Shown in pieces: positions 26,104-33,573 of a DNA stretch of 64,000 bases (the stretch's first letter is position 1; the number at the start of each line of letters is the position of its first letter). The translations under genes and the position numbers were made by a program. The notes beneath the pieces were generated by a model. It was not told the origin of the DNA. It was given only the letters and a program-made list of their open reading frames with translations, and ran no database searches. The DNA comes from Beijerinckiaceae bacterium (GTDB lineage: Bacteria; Pseudomonadota; Alphaproteobacteria; Rhizobiales; Beijerinckiaceae). The stretch lies in assembly GCA_947370975.1 (NCBI GenBank), contig CANBNG010000001.1, positions 124,001-188,000 on the forward strand, read 5' to 3'.

Positions 26104-26943
26104 TTACTTGAGCAGGGAGAGCACAGCCTGCGGCTGCTGGTTGGCCTGGGCCAACATGGCCGTTGCCGCCTGCTGGATGATCTGGCTGCGCGCGAGCTGC
26201 GTCGTCGCCTGGCCGTAATCCACATCCTCGATGCGACTGCGTGAGGCAGATGCGTTCGTCGAGATGTTGGTCAGGTTGTCGACCGTATATTGGAGGCGGT
26301 TGATCGACGCGCCCATGGAGGAGCGCTGCGTATTGACGTTGGCGATGCTGGTATCAAGCGTTGACAGGAGCGCGGCCGCAGAGCCGGCAGATGACGAGGC
26401 CAGATCGCCAGCCTTGACGGTGACAACACCGCCGCTGGTCACGAACGTGCCGATGCTGACGCTGATCTGATCAGCCGAACCACCATCCGAACCGACCTGG
26501 AAGGAGAAGGTGCCGGAATTCGTGCTGGCGTTCAGCACGTTCATGCCGTTCCACTTGGTGGTGCCGGCGACGCGATCGATTTCGTTGGCCAGCTGATCGT
26601 ATTCGGTGGCGAGCGCCGTGCGATCCGTCGTGCTGTTGGTGTCGTTGCCCGACTGCACGGTGAGCTCGCGCATGCGCTGCAACATGTTGGTGATTTCGTT
26701 GGTCGCGCCTTCCGCCGTCTGCAGCAGCGAAATGCCGTCGTTGGCATTGCGCACAGCCTGGTTGAGGCCCTTGATCTGCGAGGTCAGCTTGGAGGCAATC
26801 GCGATGCCGGCCGCGTCGTCAGCAGCGGTGTTGATGCGCTTGCCCGTCGAGAGCTCCTGCATCGCGGTCGAGAGGTTACGCGCGTTCGAGGTGATCGCAG
26901 CCTGGGCATAAAGCGCGGACACGTTTGTGTTGATAACAGTCAT
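26104..26943 (-). CDS. fliC: Flagellin 2
   Basis: The 279-aa product is near-identical to flagellin 1 over residues 1-145 and the last 80. Differences cluster in the exposed middle: AGDLASSSAGSAAALLSTLDTSIANVNTQRSSM. N-terminal TGKRINTAADDAAGIAIASKL differs from the other copies by NTAADD in place of NSASDD. ATG preceded by GGAGCAAAGCA. Own sigma-28 promoter and terminator. A filament may therefore be made of several isoforms; whether the copies are differently used cannot be seen from the sequence. Confidence 0.96.
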   Translation of the reverse strand: MTVINTNVSALYAQAAITSNARNLSTAMQELSTGKRINTAADDAAGIAIASKLTSQIKGLNQAVRNANDGISLLQTAEGATNEITNMLQRMRELTVQSGNDTNSTTDRTALATEYDQLANEIDRVAGTTKWNGMNVLNASTNSGTFSFQVGSDGGSADQISVSIGTFVTSGGVVTVKAGDLASSSAGSAAALLSTLDTSIANVNTQRSSMGASINRLQYTVDNLTNISTNASASRSRIEDVDYGQATTQLARSQIIQQAATAMLAQANQQPQAVLSLLK

Positions 26944-27024
26944 TGCTTTGCTCCAAACCAGTCATTCGAAGGACGGTGTACCCGCCGCTACCAGAGGGCG
27001 ATTGTCCCGCTCCCGATAAATTAG

Positions 27025-27051
27025 AAGACGGCGGCCGGAGGAAAGTTTTTA
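27025..27051 (-). promoter_or_regulatory. sigma-28 (FliA) promoter of flagellin gene 2
   Basis: On the minus strand TAAA (27051-27048), 15-base spacer, GCCGTCTT (27032-27025), then CTAATTTATCGGGAGC. Leader length to the ATG is about 75-80 bases. Confidence 0.9.
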
Positions 27052-27101
27052 GCCCTGAAGCGTGTTTTTTTGAGACCGTTTGTATCCGGTGTTGTTACAA
27101 C

Positions 27102-27130
27102 AAAAAAAGAGCGGGGGTTGCCCCCCGCCC
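27102..27130 (-). terminator. Intrinsic terminator of flagellin gene 3
   Basis: On the minus strand GCGGGGGGCAACCCCCGC stem-loop followed by TCTTTTTTTG; the same stem as at flagellin genes 2 and 4. Confidence 0.9.
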
Positions 27131-27157
27131 TTCTTACAGAAAAATATTGCCTCAGAC

Positions 27158-27997
27158 TTACTTGAGCAGGGAGAGCACAGCCTGGGGCTGCTGGTTGGCC
27201 TGGGCCAACATCGCCGTTGCCGCCTGCTGGATGATCTGGCTGCGCGCAAGCTGCGTCGTCGCCTGGCCGTAATCCACATCCTCGATGCGGCTGCGCGAGG
27301 CGGACGCGTTCGTCGAAATATTGGTCAGGTTGTCGACCGTATATTGGAGGCGGTTGATCGACGCGCCCATGGTGGCGCGCGAGGTGTTGACGTTGGAGAT
27401 GCTGGTATCCAGCGTTGACAGGAGCGATGCCGCAGAGCTCGCCGTGGCCGAAGAAAGGTCGCCGGCTTTGACAGTCACGACCGTACCACTCGTAACAAAA
27501 GAGTTCAAAGTGACGCTGATCTGATCGGCCGAACCGCCATCCGAACCGACCTGGAAGGAGAAGGTGCCCGAATTGGTGGTGGCGTTCAGCACATTCATGC
27601 CGTTCCACTTGGTGGTGCCGGCAACGCGGTCGATTTCATTCGCGAGCTGATCGTATTCGGTGGCGAGCGCCGTGCGGTCGGTCGTGCTGTTGGTGTCGTT
27701 GCCCGACTGCACGGTCAGTTCGCGCATGCGCTGCAGCATGTTGGTGATTTCGTTGGTCGCGCCTTCCGCCGTCTGCAGCATGGAGATGCCGTCGTTGGCG
27801 TTGCGCACAGCCTGGTTGAGGCCCTTGATCTGCGAGGTCAGCTTGGAGGCAATGGCGATGCCGGCCGCGTCGTCAGAGGCCGAATTGATGCGCTTGCCGG
27901 TCGAAAGCTCCTGCATCGCCGTCGAGAGGCTGCGGGCGTTCGAGGTGATCGCGGCCTGGGCATAAAGCGCGGACACGTTGGTGTTGATAACAGTCAT
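27158..27997 (-). CDS. fliC: Flagellin 3
   Basis: This 279-aa flagellin has ends like the others. Its middle differs most: NATTNSG, then ISVTLNSFVTSGTVV, and STLDTSISNVNTSRATM. ATG 27997 is used because MTVINT matches the other three starts; the frame is open to 28042 but without support. The RBS is GGAGCAAGGCA. It has its own sigma-28 promoter at 28080-28106. Confidence 0.96.
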   Translation of the reverse strand: MTVINTNVSALYAQAAITSNARSLSTAMQELSTGKRINSASDDAAGIAIASKLTSQIKGLNQAVRNANDGISMLQTAEGATNEITNMLQRMRELTVQSGNDTNSTTDRTALATEYDQLANEIDRVAGTTKWNGMNVLNATTNSGTFSFQVGSDGGSADQISVTLNSFVTSGTVVTVKAGDLSSATASSAASLLSTLDTSISNVNTSRATMGASINRLQYTVDNLTNISTNASASRSRIEDVDYGQATTQLARSQIIQQAATAMLAQANQQPQAVLSLLK

Positions 27998-28079
27998 TGC
28001 CTTGCTCCAAACCAGTCTATCAAAAGACGGCGTATCCGCCATTACTGGGGAGCGCTTGTTCCCGCCCCCGATAAATTAG

Positions 28080-28106
28080 AAGACGGCGGCTGCGAGATTA
28101 TTTTTA
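28080..28106 (-). promoter_or_regulatory. sigma-28 (FliA) promoter of flagellin gene 3
   Basis: On the minus strand TAAA (28106-28103), 15-base spacer, GCCGTCTT (28087-28080), then CTAATTTATCGGGGGC. The leader contains GGCGGATACGCCGTC, able to form a small hairpin. Confidence 0.9.
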
Positions 28107-28151
28107 GCCTTGGACAACGTTTTTTTGCGCAAATGTCAGCTTGCGTTGAAC

Positions 28152-28181
28152 CAAAAAAAGAGCGGGGGTTGCCCCCCGCCC
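28152..28181 (-). terminator. Intrinsic terminator of flagellin gene 4
   Basis: On the minus strand GCGGGGGGCAACCCCCGC stem-loop followed by TCTTTTTTTGG, as at flagellin genes 2 and 3. Confidence 0.9.
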
Positions 28182-28208
28182 TTCTTACCTGAAGATATCG
28201 ATTCAGAC

Positions 28209-29048
28209 TTACTTGAGCAGGGAGAGCACAGCCTGGGGCTGCTGGTTGGCCTGTGCCAACATCGCTGTTGCGGCCTGCTGGATGATCTGGCTGCGCGCAA
28301 GCTGCGTCGTCGCCTGGCCGTAATCCACGTCTTCGATGCGGCTGCGCGAGGCGGACGCGTTCGTCGAAATGTTGGTCAGGTTGTCGACTGTGTACTGGAG
28401 GCGGTTGATCGACGCACCCATGTTGGAGCGCTCGGTGTTGACGTTGGCAATGCTGGTATCCAGCGTTGTCAGGAGCGTCGCCGCGGAGCTCGCCGTGGCC
28501 GAAGACAGATCGCCGGCCTTGACGGTGACGACGGTGCCGCTGGTCACAAATGTGCCGATGCTGACGCTGATCTGATCGGCCGAACCGCCGTCCGAACCAA
28601 CCTGGAAGGAGAAGGTGCCCGAATTCGTGCCCGCGTTCAGCACGTTCATGCCGTTCCACTTGGTCGTGCTCGAAATACGGTCGATTTCACCAGCCAGCTG
28701 ATCGTATTCGGTGGCGAGCGCGGTGCGGTCGGTCGTGCTGTTGGTGTCGTTGCCCGACTGCACGGTCAGTTCGCGCATGCGCTGCAGCATGTTGGTGATT
28801 TCGTTGGTCGCGCCTTCCGCCGTCTGCAGCAGCGAGATGCCGTCGTTGGCGTTGCGCACAGCCTGGTTGAGGCCCTTGATCTGCGAGGTCAGCTTGGAGG
28901 CGATGGCGATGCCAGCCGCGTCATCAGACGCCGAATTGATGCGCTTGCCGGTCGAAAGCTCCTGCATCGCTGTCGAAAGGCTGCGGGCGTTCGAGGTGAT
29001 TGCAGCCTGGGCATAAAGCGCGGAAACGTTGGTGTTGATAACAGTCAT
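28209..29048 (-). CDS. fliC: Flagellin 4
   Basis: The 279-aa flagellin is distinguished by YDQLAGEIDRISSTTKWNG (others LANEIDRVAGTTKWNG), NAGTNSG and TLLTTLDTSIANVNTERSNM. Ends are otherwise the same as in the other copies. ATG with GGAGCAAGACT upstream. Own sigma-28 promoter at 29133-29159. It is the most upstream copy of the array and follows the unknown gene at 29285-30028, whose terminator separates the two units. Confidence 0.96.
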   Translation of the reverse strand: MTVINTNVSALYAQAAITSNARSLSTAMQELSTGKRINSASDDAAGIAIASKLTSQIKGLNQAVRNANDGISLLQTAEGATNEITNMLQRMRELTVQSGNDTNSTTDRTALATEYDQLAGEIDRISSTTKWNGMNVLNAGTNSGTFSFQVGSDGGSADQISVSIGTFVTSGTVVTVKAGDLSSATASSAATLLTTLDTSIANVNTERSNMGASINRLQYTVDNLTNISTNASASRSRIEDVDYGQATTQLARSQIIQQAATAMLAQANQQPQAVLSLLK

Positions 29049-29132
29049 AGTCTTGCTCCTGATTAGTCAGTTTGCAACCGACGTTGACCGCCGATCCAGC
29101 AGGGTGACCGCCTCAGGCTCCCGATAAAATAG

Positions 29133-29159
29133 AAGACGGCTGCACGACTGAAAGCTTTA
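29133..29159 (-). promoter_or_regulatory. sigma-28 (FliA) promoter of flagellin gene 4
   Basis: On the minus strand TAAA (29159-29156), 15-base spacer, GCCGTCTT (29140-29133), then CTATTTTATCGGGAGC. Confidence 0.9.
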
Positions 29160-29228
29160 AGCCTCGATCGGATTTTCATCGAAAAGCACGATCGCCCGGC
29201 CCAAAGCCAAGGAACAGGGTTAAAAAAC

Positions 29229-29260
29229 AAAAAAAAGCGCATGAAACATGCGCTTTTCTT
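29229..29260 (-). terminator. Terminator of the unknown gene upstream of the flagellin array
   Basis: Perfect stem AAAAGCGCATG / CATGCGCTTTT with an AAA loop, at 29233-29257, flanked by A-runs on the left so that the minus-strand transcript ends in a long U tract. It lies 25 bases after the stop of the gene at 29285. Confidence 0.9.
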
Positions 29261-29284
29261 GAAACATTCGAATGTGGAAGAACC

Positions 29285-30028
29285 TCAGCTCATCACGAGC
29301 CTTACGATGTCGGCCGATACATTCCCGTGCGCAATCACCAGGGCGCGCAGATTGACCATGATGGCATCGACTGCCGAAGAGGCGGATGACAGGCTGAACT
29401 GGCTGTCTTGAACCTGCGAGCGCGCATTGTTCAAACCGCTCATCGACGAGTTGATGTTCATCAGCTTGTCATGGGCAGTTTCAGTCTTCTGCGTCAGCTT
29501 GTCCTGAAGCATCGTCACCTTGCGAAGCGCGACTTCGATCTTGGCGACCGTCTTGGCGCGATCCATCGGATCGATCTGGCCCGTCGCGTCCGGGTTACCT
29601 TCAGCAAGGGCTGCGGCAGGCGTGCCGGGCATCGGCTTGATTGTTTCGCCCGTCACATGCGCTTCGAGAACCTTGAGGCCAGCAACCGCCTTGTCGACAA
29701 CCTTGGCCGTGTCGGCCGTGTCATGACCCTGCGTCATGGCCTGGTAGCTCGAGAAGAGCGCCGCGTAAATCTTGTCGAGATCCTGCTTGTCAGCTTCCGC
29801 AGACTGGATCGCATCAGCCTCGTTGCGGATCTGCCCAATGACATGGATGGTCGGCTGCGATGGATCGGCTTCCGTCGATGACCCATGCGCCTGACTGCTG
29901 GGCGCAACGGCACGATCGCGCAACTCGGTTTCAGCCGGCACAGGCATAGCTGCAAGATCAGCGCGGTTCGTCACGCCAATCTGCGGCACCTTCGCGGGGC
30001 TGAGATCTGATTGAATGCGTTCCAGCAT
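29285..30028 (-). CDS. Unknown protein upstream of flagellin array
   Basis: This 247-aa, mostly helical protein has no signal peptide or membrane segment when started at ATG 30028 (the frame runs to 30229 but the extension is Arg/Phe-rich noise). The N-terminal 60 residues are polar and Pro/Ala-rich. The middle contains helices (EADKQDLDKIYAALFSSYQ). The last 60 residues (MSGLNNARSQVQDSQFSLSS then AVDAIMVNLRALVIAHGN) form a long amphipathic helix of the sort seen in axial-structure proteins, but no clear flagellin homology. Its own terminator marks it as a separate unit. A motility role is inferred only from position. Confidence 0.6.
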   Translation of the reverse strand: MLERIQSDLSPAKVPQIGVTNRADLAAMPVPAETELRDRAVAPSSQAHGSSTEADPSQPTIHVIGQIRNEADAIQSAEADKQDLDKIYAALFSSYQAMTQGHDTADTAKVVDKAVAGLKVLEAHVTGETIKPMPGTPAAALAEGNPDATGQIDPMDRAKTVAKIEVALRKVTMLQDKLTQKTETAHDKLMNINSSMSGLNNARSQVQDSQFSLSSASSAVDAIMVNLRALVIAHGNVSADIVRLVMS

Positions 30029-30255
30029 GGCATTGATCCGAAAAGAGACGTCTTGGCAGAATAGACGGTCGCTGAGCCGAAAATGATAGGGGCTAAAAAC
30101 CAAAAGAAGTGAAATTCCACCAATATGAGGAAAAACGAAAAAAATGAGCCTCAAAATGGATGCGCGAAAGGGCCGCCTCACGCGCATTTCACAAATTGGT
30201 ACTTGCAATGGGCAGGCCATCGCTTGCAAGGCTATAGCTTGTCCCGGGGGGTCTT

Positions 30256-30909
30256 GTGCGGCTTTTTCAACATATCATCGCGGCAGCCGTAGCAGCGCTC
30301 ATCGGCCTGCCGCTGTCCCCGTCGCAAGCGGGCGCTGCGGCTGAAGCTGCGCCGCCAAACAGCACGGACGCGATCAGTCGCGGAGATCTTGTTGCAGCCG
30401 CGCGCATCGCGCGCGAGCGCGCCGAGGCCGGTGACACGGATGAGGAGCACGCGCTTGCCTTGTTTTACTGGCATGGCGTCGCGATCACCCAGAATTTTCA
30501 GGAAGCCATACGGTGGAGCACCTTGGCTGCTGTGTCGGGACATAAAAAAGCCTTTGCAGCACGTGAACAGATGCTGATAACGCTCGACCCGTCACTGGTT
30601 CAGAAGGCCATGGAATGGTCGCGCGCGCGTTTGATCAAATCGGCCGAAGGCGGAAATGATGTGGCCCTTGTGTCCATCGCAGACAGCTATTCGGCACGGT
30701 TTGGATTCGAGAACAAGACCGAGGCCTATTTTTGGTCGGCGCTTGCCGTTTCGTCGGGACAGACGCAGGCTCGCCGCCAACGCGATGGCTTGATTGCCGG
30801 CCTCAAGCAGGCCGACTTGATCAAGACACAGCAAAAGGCAGCCGATTGGTTCGAACGCTGGCGCAAGCCGTCCAGCCAGGTAAAAACAGGGGTTCCGGGT
30901 GAGCACTGA
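30256..30909 (+). CDS. Secreted Sel1-like repeat protein
   Basis: The 217-aa product has an N-terminal signal peptide (FQHIIAAAVAALIGLPLSPSQAGA, cleavage near residue 27) and TPR/Sel1-like helical repeats: residues about 40-100 (AARIARERAEAGDTDEEHALALFYWHGVAITQNFQEAIRW) and about 120-175 (SAEGGNDVALVSIADSY...NKTEAYFWSALAVSSGQ). Such repeats mediate protein contacts; in flagellar loci similar proteins (MotK/PflA type) can help motor function, which is conjecture here. The start is GTG 30256. It overlaps the next gene by 11 bases, so the pair is probably one operon. Confidence 0.65.
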   Translation: MRLFQHIIAAAVAALIGLPLSPSQAGAAAEAAPPNSTDAISRGDLVAAARIARERAEAGDTDEEHALALFYWHGVAITQNFQEAIRWSTLAAVSGHKKAFAAREQMLITLDPSLVQKAMEWSRARLIKSAEGGNDVALVSIADSYSARFGFENKTEAYFWSALAVSSGQTQARRQRDGLIAGLKQADLIKTQQKAADWFERWRKPSSQVKTGVPGEH

Positions 30910-31417
30910 TAACAGCGGCAAATGCCCGCCTCAGTTTGTTTTCGAACTTCTCGTCGCCCAGGCGGCCCGCCTGTTCTTGCAGGAACACGAGAGCGCGGAA
31001 GATATCGTCGCGCATCTGGCCGTGGATTTCGGCGAGCTTTATGACATCGAATATCTGCGCGAGGACATGCTGCAGGGCATGGAGCGCATTCTCGTCTTCA
31101 TCGATTCCGTGAAAATCTCGGACGTCGACCTGATGCTGCTGTCGTTCATCTGGTTCACGGCCAATTACGAGAGCCTGACGATCAAGCGCAAGAAGAAGAC
31201 CTTGTTTGGCAGCCCGCTGAAGGGCAAGCCGCGCGAGCCCACCCGCGTGCTCGAAACCGCGCATGCCTTCAAGACCTATGCTTATGCCGTGGGTTCGGCG
31301 AAGGCCGCCGTGAAGCCCGAAGACTGGGAACCCGACGACGAAGTCGAGTTCGCGCCTGTCTTTGAACTCCTCTTCCCCAAGCCGGACGAGGAAGAAGAAG
31401 AGATCAAGGTGCGGTAA
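30899..31417 (+). CDS. Unknown acidic protein, coupled to the Sel1-like gene
   Basis: The 172-aa product is acidic and probably cytoplasmic, helical in the first 100 residues (FVFELLVAQAARLFLQEHES, EDMLQGMERILVFIDSVK) with a basic hinge KRKKKTLFGSPLKGKPREP and an acidic tail (KPDEEEEEIKVR). No family recognised. The GTG start at 30899 overlaps the upstream gene. It ends base-to-base against the converging gene at 31418. Confidence 0.6.
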   Translation: MSTDNSGKCPPQFVFELLVAQAARLFLQEHESAEDIVAHLAVDFGELYDIEYLREDMLQGMERILVFIDSVKISDVDLMLLSFIWFTANYESLTIKRKKKTLFGSPLKGKPREPTRVLETAHAFKTYAYAVGSAKAAVKPEDWEPDDEVEFAPVFELLFPKPDEEEEEIKVR

Positions 31418-31816
31418 TCAGGGCTGCTCGCCGGCATCTGTTTGCAGGGCGAGCGGCAATTGACGCACGAAGGCAAACCAGCGCGCAACGTCGCTCACCA
31501 CCACACCGCGCTTGTTTTCGACAAGCCCGAGCGCAATGAGCCGCTTGATCTTGCGCCGCGCGGTCTCCTTGGGGATCTTCATGAAGTCGGCGACCGAGGA
31601 CACATTGGTCGACGAGATATATCCATTGCTGCCGACCTGCTGGATCCGCTCCGTGTTCAGATAGCCGATGCCGAGGTAAAGCAGCATTTCCTCGACGTCG
31701 AGATCGAGCGAAACGCGGATATTGTCCATCGCGCCAAAGAAGGTGCGGAGCGCCAGAAGCCTTGAAGCTTCTGAACGGCTGTCCCGGGGCGCGAAAGTCG
31801 TGACGGTTGCTTGCAC
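31418..31816 (-). CDS. Small winged-helix DNA-binding protein
   Basis: The 132-aa product has a likely winged helix-turn-helix at about residues 72-110: SSVADFMKIPKETARRKIKR (recognition helix) followed by LIALGLVENKRGVVVSD (wing). The upstream half (FGAMDNIRVSLDLDVEEMLLYLGIGYLNTERI) may be a dimerisation helix pair. It is probably a transcriptional regulator; targets are unknown, but its place at the end of the motility block suggests flagellar or cell-cycle control. The start is GTG 31816, with a weak RBS; ATG 31729 is an alternative. The 213-base AT-rich gap to rimO is divergent and must hold both promoters, but no clear motif stands out. Confidence 0.6.
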   Translation of the reverse strand: MQATVTTFAPRDSRSEASRLLALRTFFGAMDNIRVSLDLDVEEMLLYLGIGYLNTERIQQVGSNGYISSTNVSSVADFMKIPKETARRKIKRLIALGLVENKRGVVVSDVARWFAFVRQLPLALQTDAGEQP

Positions 31817-32029
31817 TGGAAAACCATCGGATTTCAGAAATGGAACGAAGACTGAACTCTATCTTTAGACATGCTTCAAAAGGTTGTATCTTCAGCACAA
31901 TTTTGGATATTTTTGTTTCATGAACAGGTAATTTTTAAAGACTCCCCTAGCGTCACGGCACCTGTGCAAAATGGCCCCACCCCTGCCCCGGCAGTTGCAA
32001 GCACGCGCTCGCCATGGCAATCCTGCGCC

Positions 32030-33370
32030 ATGACAGACACAGCCCCCCGGGCCTCCACCGACATGCCCCGCATTTCCTTCGTTTCGCTCGGCTGCCCCAA
32101 GGCGCTGGTCGACAGTGAACGGATCATCACGCAATTGCGGTCCGAGGGCTATGAGATCACCCGCAACCATGCGGGTGCGGATGCGGTCATCGTGAACACA
32201 TGCGGCTTCCTCGACAGCGCAAAGGCGGAATCGCTCGATGCGATCGGCGCTGCGCTGAAAGAGAACGGCAAGGTGATCGTCACCGGTTGCATGGGCGCCG
32301 AGCCCGAGCAGATCCGCGACCGCTTCCCCAATGTCCTCGCGATCACCGGCCCGCAGGCCTATGAGAGCGTCATGGGCGCTGTCCATGACGCTGTGCCGCC
32401 CGCGCATGATCCTTTCATGGATCTGGTGCCGCCCCAGGGCGTCAAGCTCACCCCGCGCCATTACGCCTATCTGAAGATTTCGGAAGGCTGCAACAACCGC
32501 TGCTCGTTCTGCATCATCCCCAAGCTGCGCGGCGATCTCGCCTCGCGTCCGGCGGGCGACGTGCTGCGCGAAGCCGAAAAGCTGGTGAAGGCGGGCGTGA
32601 AAGAGCTGCTCGTCATCTCGCAGGACACGTCAGCCTATGGGCTCGATCTGAAATATGCCGGCAGCACCTTCCAGGACCGTGAGGTGCGCACGCGCTTCTT
32701 CGATCTGTCGCGCGAGCTTGGCAGCCTCGGCGCTTGGGTGCGCCTGCATTATGTCTATCCCTATCCGCATGTGGATGAGGTCGTGGAGCTGATGGCCGAA
32801 GGCAGCGTCCTTCCCTATCTCGACATTCCTTTCCAGCATGCCTCTCCCAATGTGCTGCGCGCCATGAAGCGCCCGGGTAATCAGGAAAAGACGCTCGATC
32901 GCATCCGCAAATGGCGGGAGATCTGCCCCGATCTTGCGCTGCGCTCGACCTTCATCGTCGGCTTCCCCGGCGAGACGGAGGAAGATTTCGACATGCTGCT
33001 CGACTGGCTGGGCGAGGCCAAGCTTGATCGCGTTGGCGCGTTCAAATATGAGCCCGTCACGGGCGCCCTCGCCAATGATCTCGGATTGCCGCAGGTGCCC
33101 GATGAGGTGAAGGAAATCCGCTATCGCCGCTTCATGGAAAAGCAGCAGGCGATCAGCGCAAAGATCCTCGCCAACAAGGTCGGCAAGCGCTTGCAGGTTA
33201 TCATCGATGAGGCTGGTCCGACGGTTTCCAAGGGCCGCAGCAAAGCCGATGCGCCCGAAATCGACGGCTCGGTCTATGTGTCCTCGCGGCGTCCCCTGCG
33301 CTCTGGCGATATTGTCAGCGTGAAGATCGAACGCGCAGACGCCTACGATCTGCATGGCATCAGCGTCTGA
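32030..33370 (+). CDS. rimO: RimO, ribosomal protein S12 methylthiotransferase
   Basis: The 446-aa radical-SAM enzyme methylthiolates an aspartate of ribosomal protein S12. It has the N-terminal UPF0004 domain with cluster cysteines in SLGCPK, NTCGF and TGCMG; the radical-SAM motif CNNRCSFC (Cys154, Cys158, Cys161); and a C-terminal TRAM domain ending VKIERADAYDLHGI. DIPFQHAS and RSTFIVGFPGET are typical family motifs. ATG 32030 gives the standard N-terminus; the open frame upstream from 31871 codes for unrelated residues. Confidence 0.97.
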   Translation: MTDTAPRASTDMPRISFVSLGCPKALVDSERIITQLRSEGYEITRNHAGADAVIVNTCGFLDSAKAESLDAIGAALKENGKVIVTGCMGAEPEQIRDRFPNVLAITGPQAYESVMGAVHDAVPPAHDPFMDLVPPQGVKLTPRHYAYLKISEGCNNRCSFCIIPKLRGDLASRPAGDVLREAEKLVKAGVKELLVISQDTSAYGLDLKYAGSTFQDREVRTRFFDLSRELGSLGAWVRLHYVYPYPHVDEVVELMAEGSVLPYLDIPFQHASPNVLRAMKRPGNQEKTLDRIRKWREICPDLALRSTFIVGFPGETEEDFDMLLDWLGEAKLDRVGAFKYEPVTGALANDLGLPQVPDEVKEIRYRRFMEKQQAISAKILANKVGKRLQVIIDEAGPTVSKGRSKADAPEIDGSVYVSSRRPLRSGDIVSVKIERADAYDLHGISV

Positions 33371-33380
33371 CGACCTCCTG

Positions 33381-33421
33381 AAAAAGGAAACCCGGCTGTG
33401 ACCCCTGGGGTCCGCCGGGTT
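33381..33421 (-). terminator. Strong terminator between rimO and the ABC permease operon
   Basis: On the minus strand AACCCGGC ... GCCGGGTT with an inner stem GACCCC-A-GGGGTC, followed by TTTCCTTTTTC. It serves the minus-strand transcript. The stem is symmetrical and may also stop rimO transcription, although no U tract follows on the plus strand. Confidence 0.8.
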
Positions 33422-33560
33422 AACGAGTTGGTCTCGACTTGACGCGAGGAGGGAGGAACCCCGCTTCGGGACTCCCGAAGCATAGGGGAGCCAGCCACAT
33501 CCGGCGACTGCCTAATGATTAGACTTTAGGGGTTGCACGGTCCCGTCGAGGCCTGCAAAA
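33422..33560 (-). ncRNA. Candidate structured RNA or 3'-UTR small RNA after the ABC permease gene
   Basis: The 200 bases between the permease stop and the terminator contain no gene but do hold structure. There is a perfect GCTTCGGG-(3)-CCCGAAGC hairpin at 33463-33481, flanked by complementary CCCC/GGGG. On the minus strand an unpaired pyrimidine run TTCCTCCCTCCTCG (about 33444-33457) resembles an anti-Shine-Dalgarno sequence. The U-tract terminator at 33381-33421 would give a defined 3' end. No convincing promoter was found in the gap, so processing from the permease mRNA is as likely as an independent RNA. Confidence 0.35.
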
Positions 33561-33573
33561 ACCCGTCAAAATC

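Noticed and set aside
26041..28181. Repeated GCGGGGGGCAACCCCCGC units as a possible CRISPR or REP array
   Set aside because: They occur once per flagellin gene at the 3' end with U tracts; they are terminators copied with the gene duplication.
30040..30180. Weak sigma-28-like sequences near 30050 (minus) and 30153-30180 (plus)
   Set aside because: Each lacks a proper TAAA or GCCG element at N15 spacing; not good enough beside the four clean flagellin promoters.
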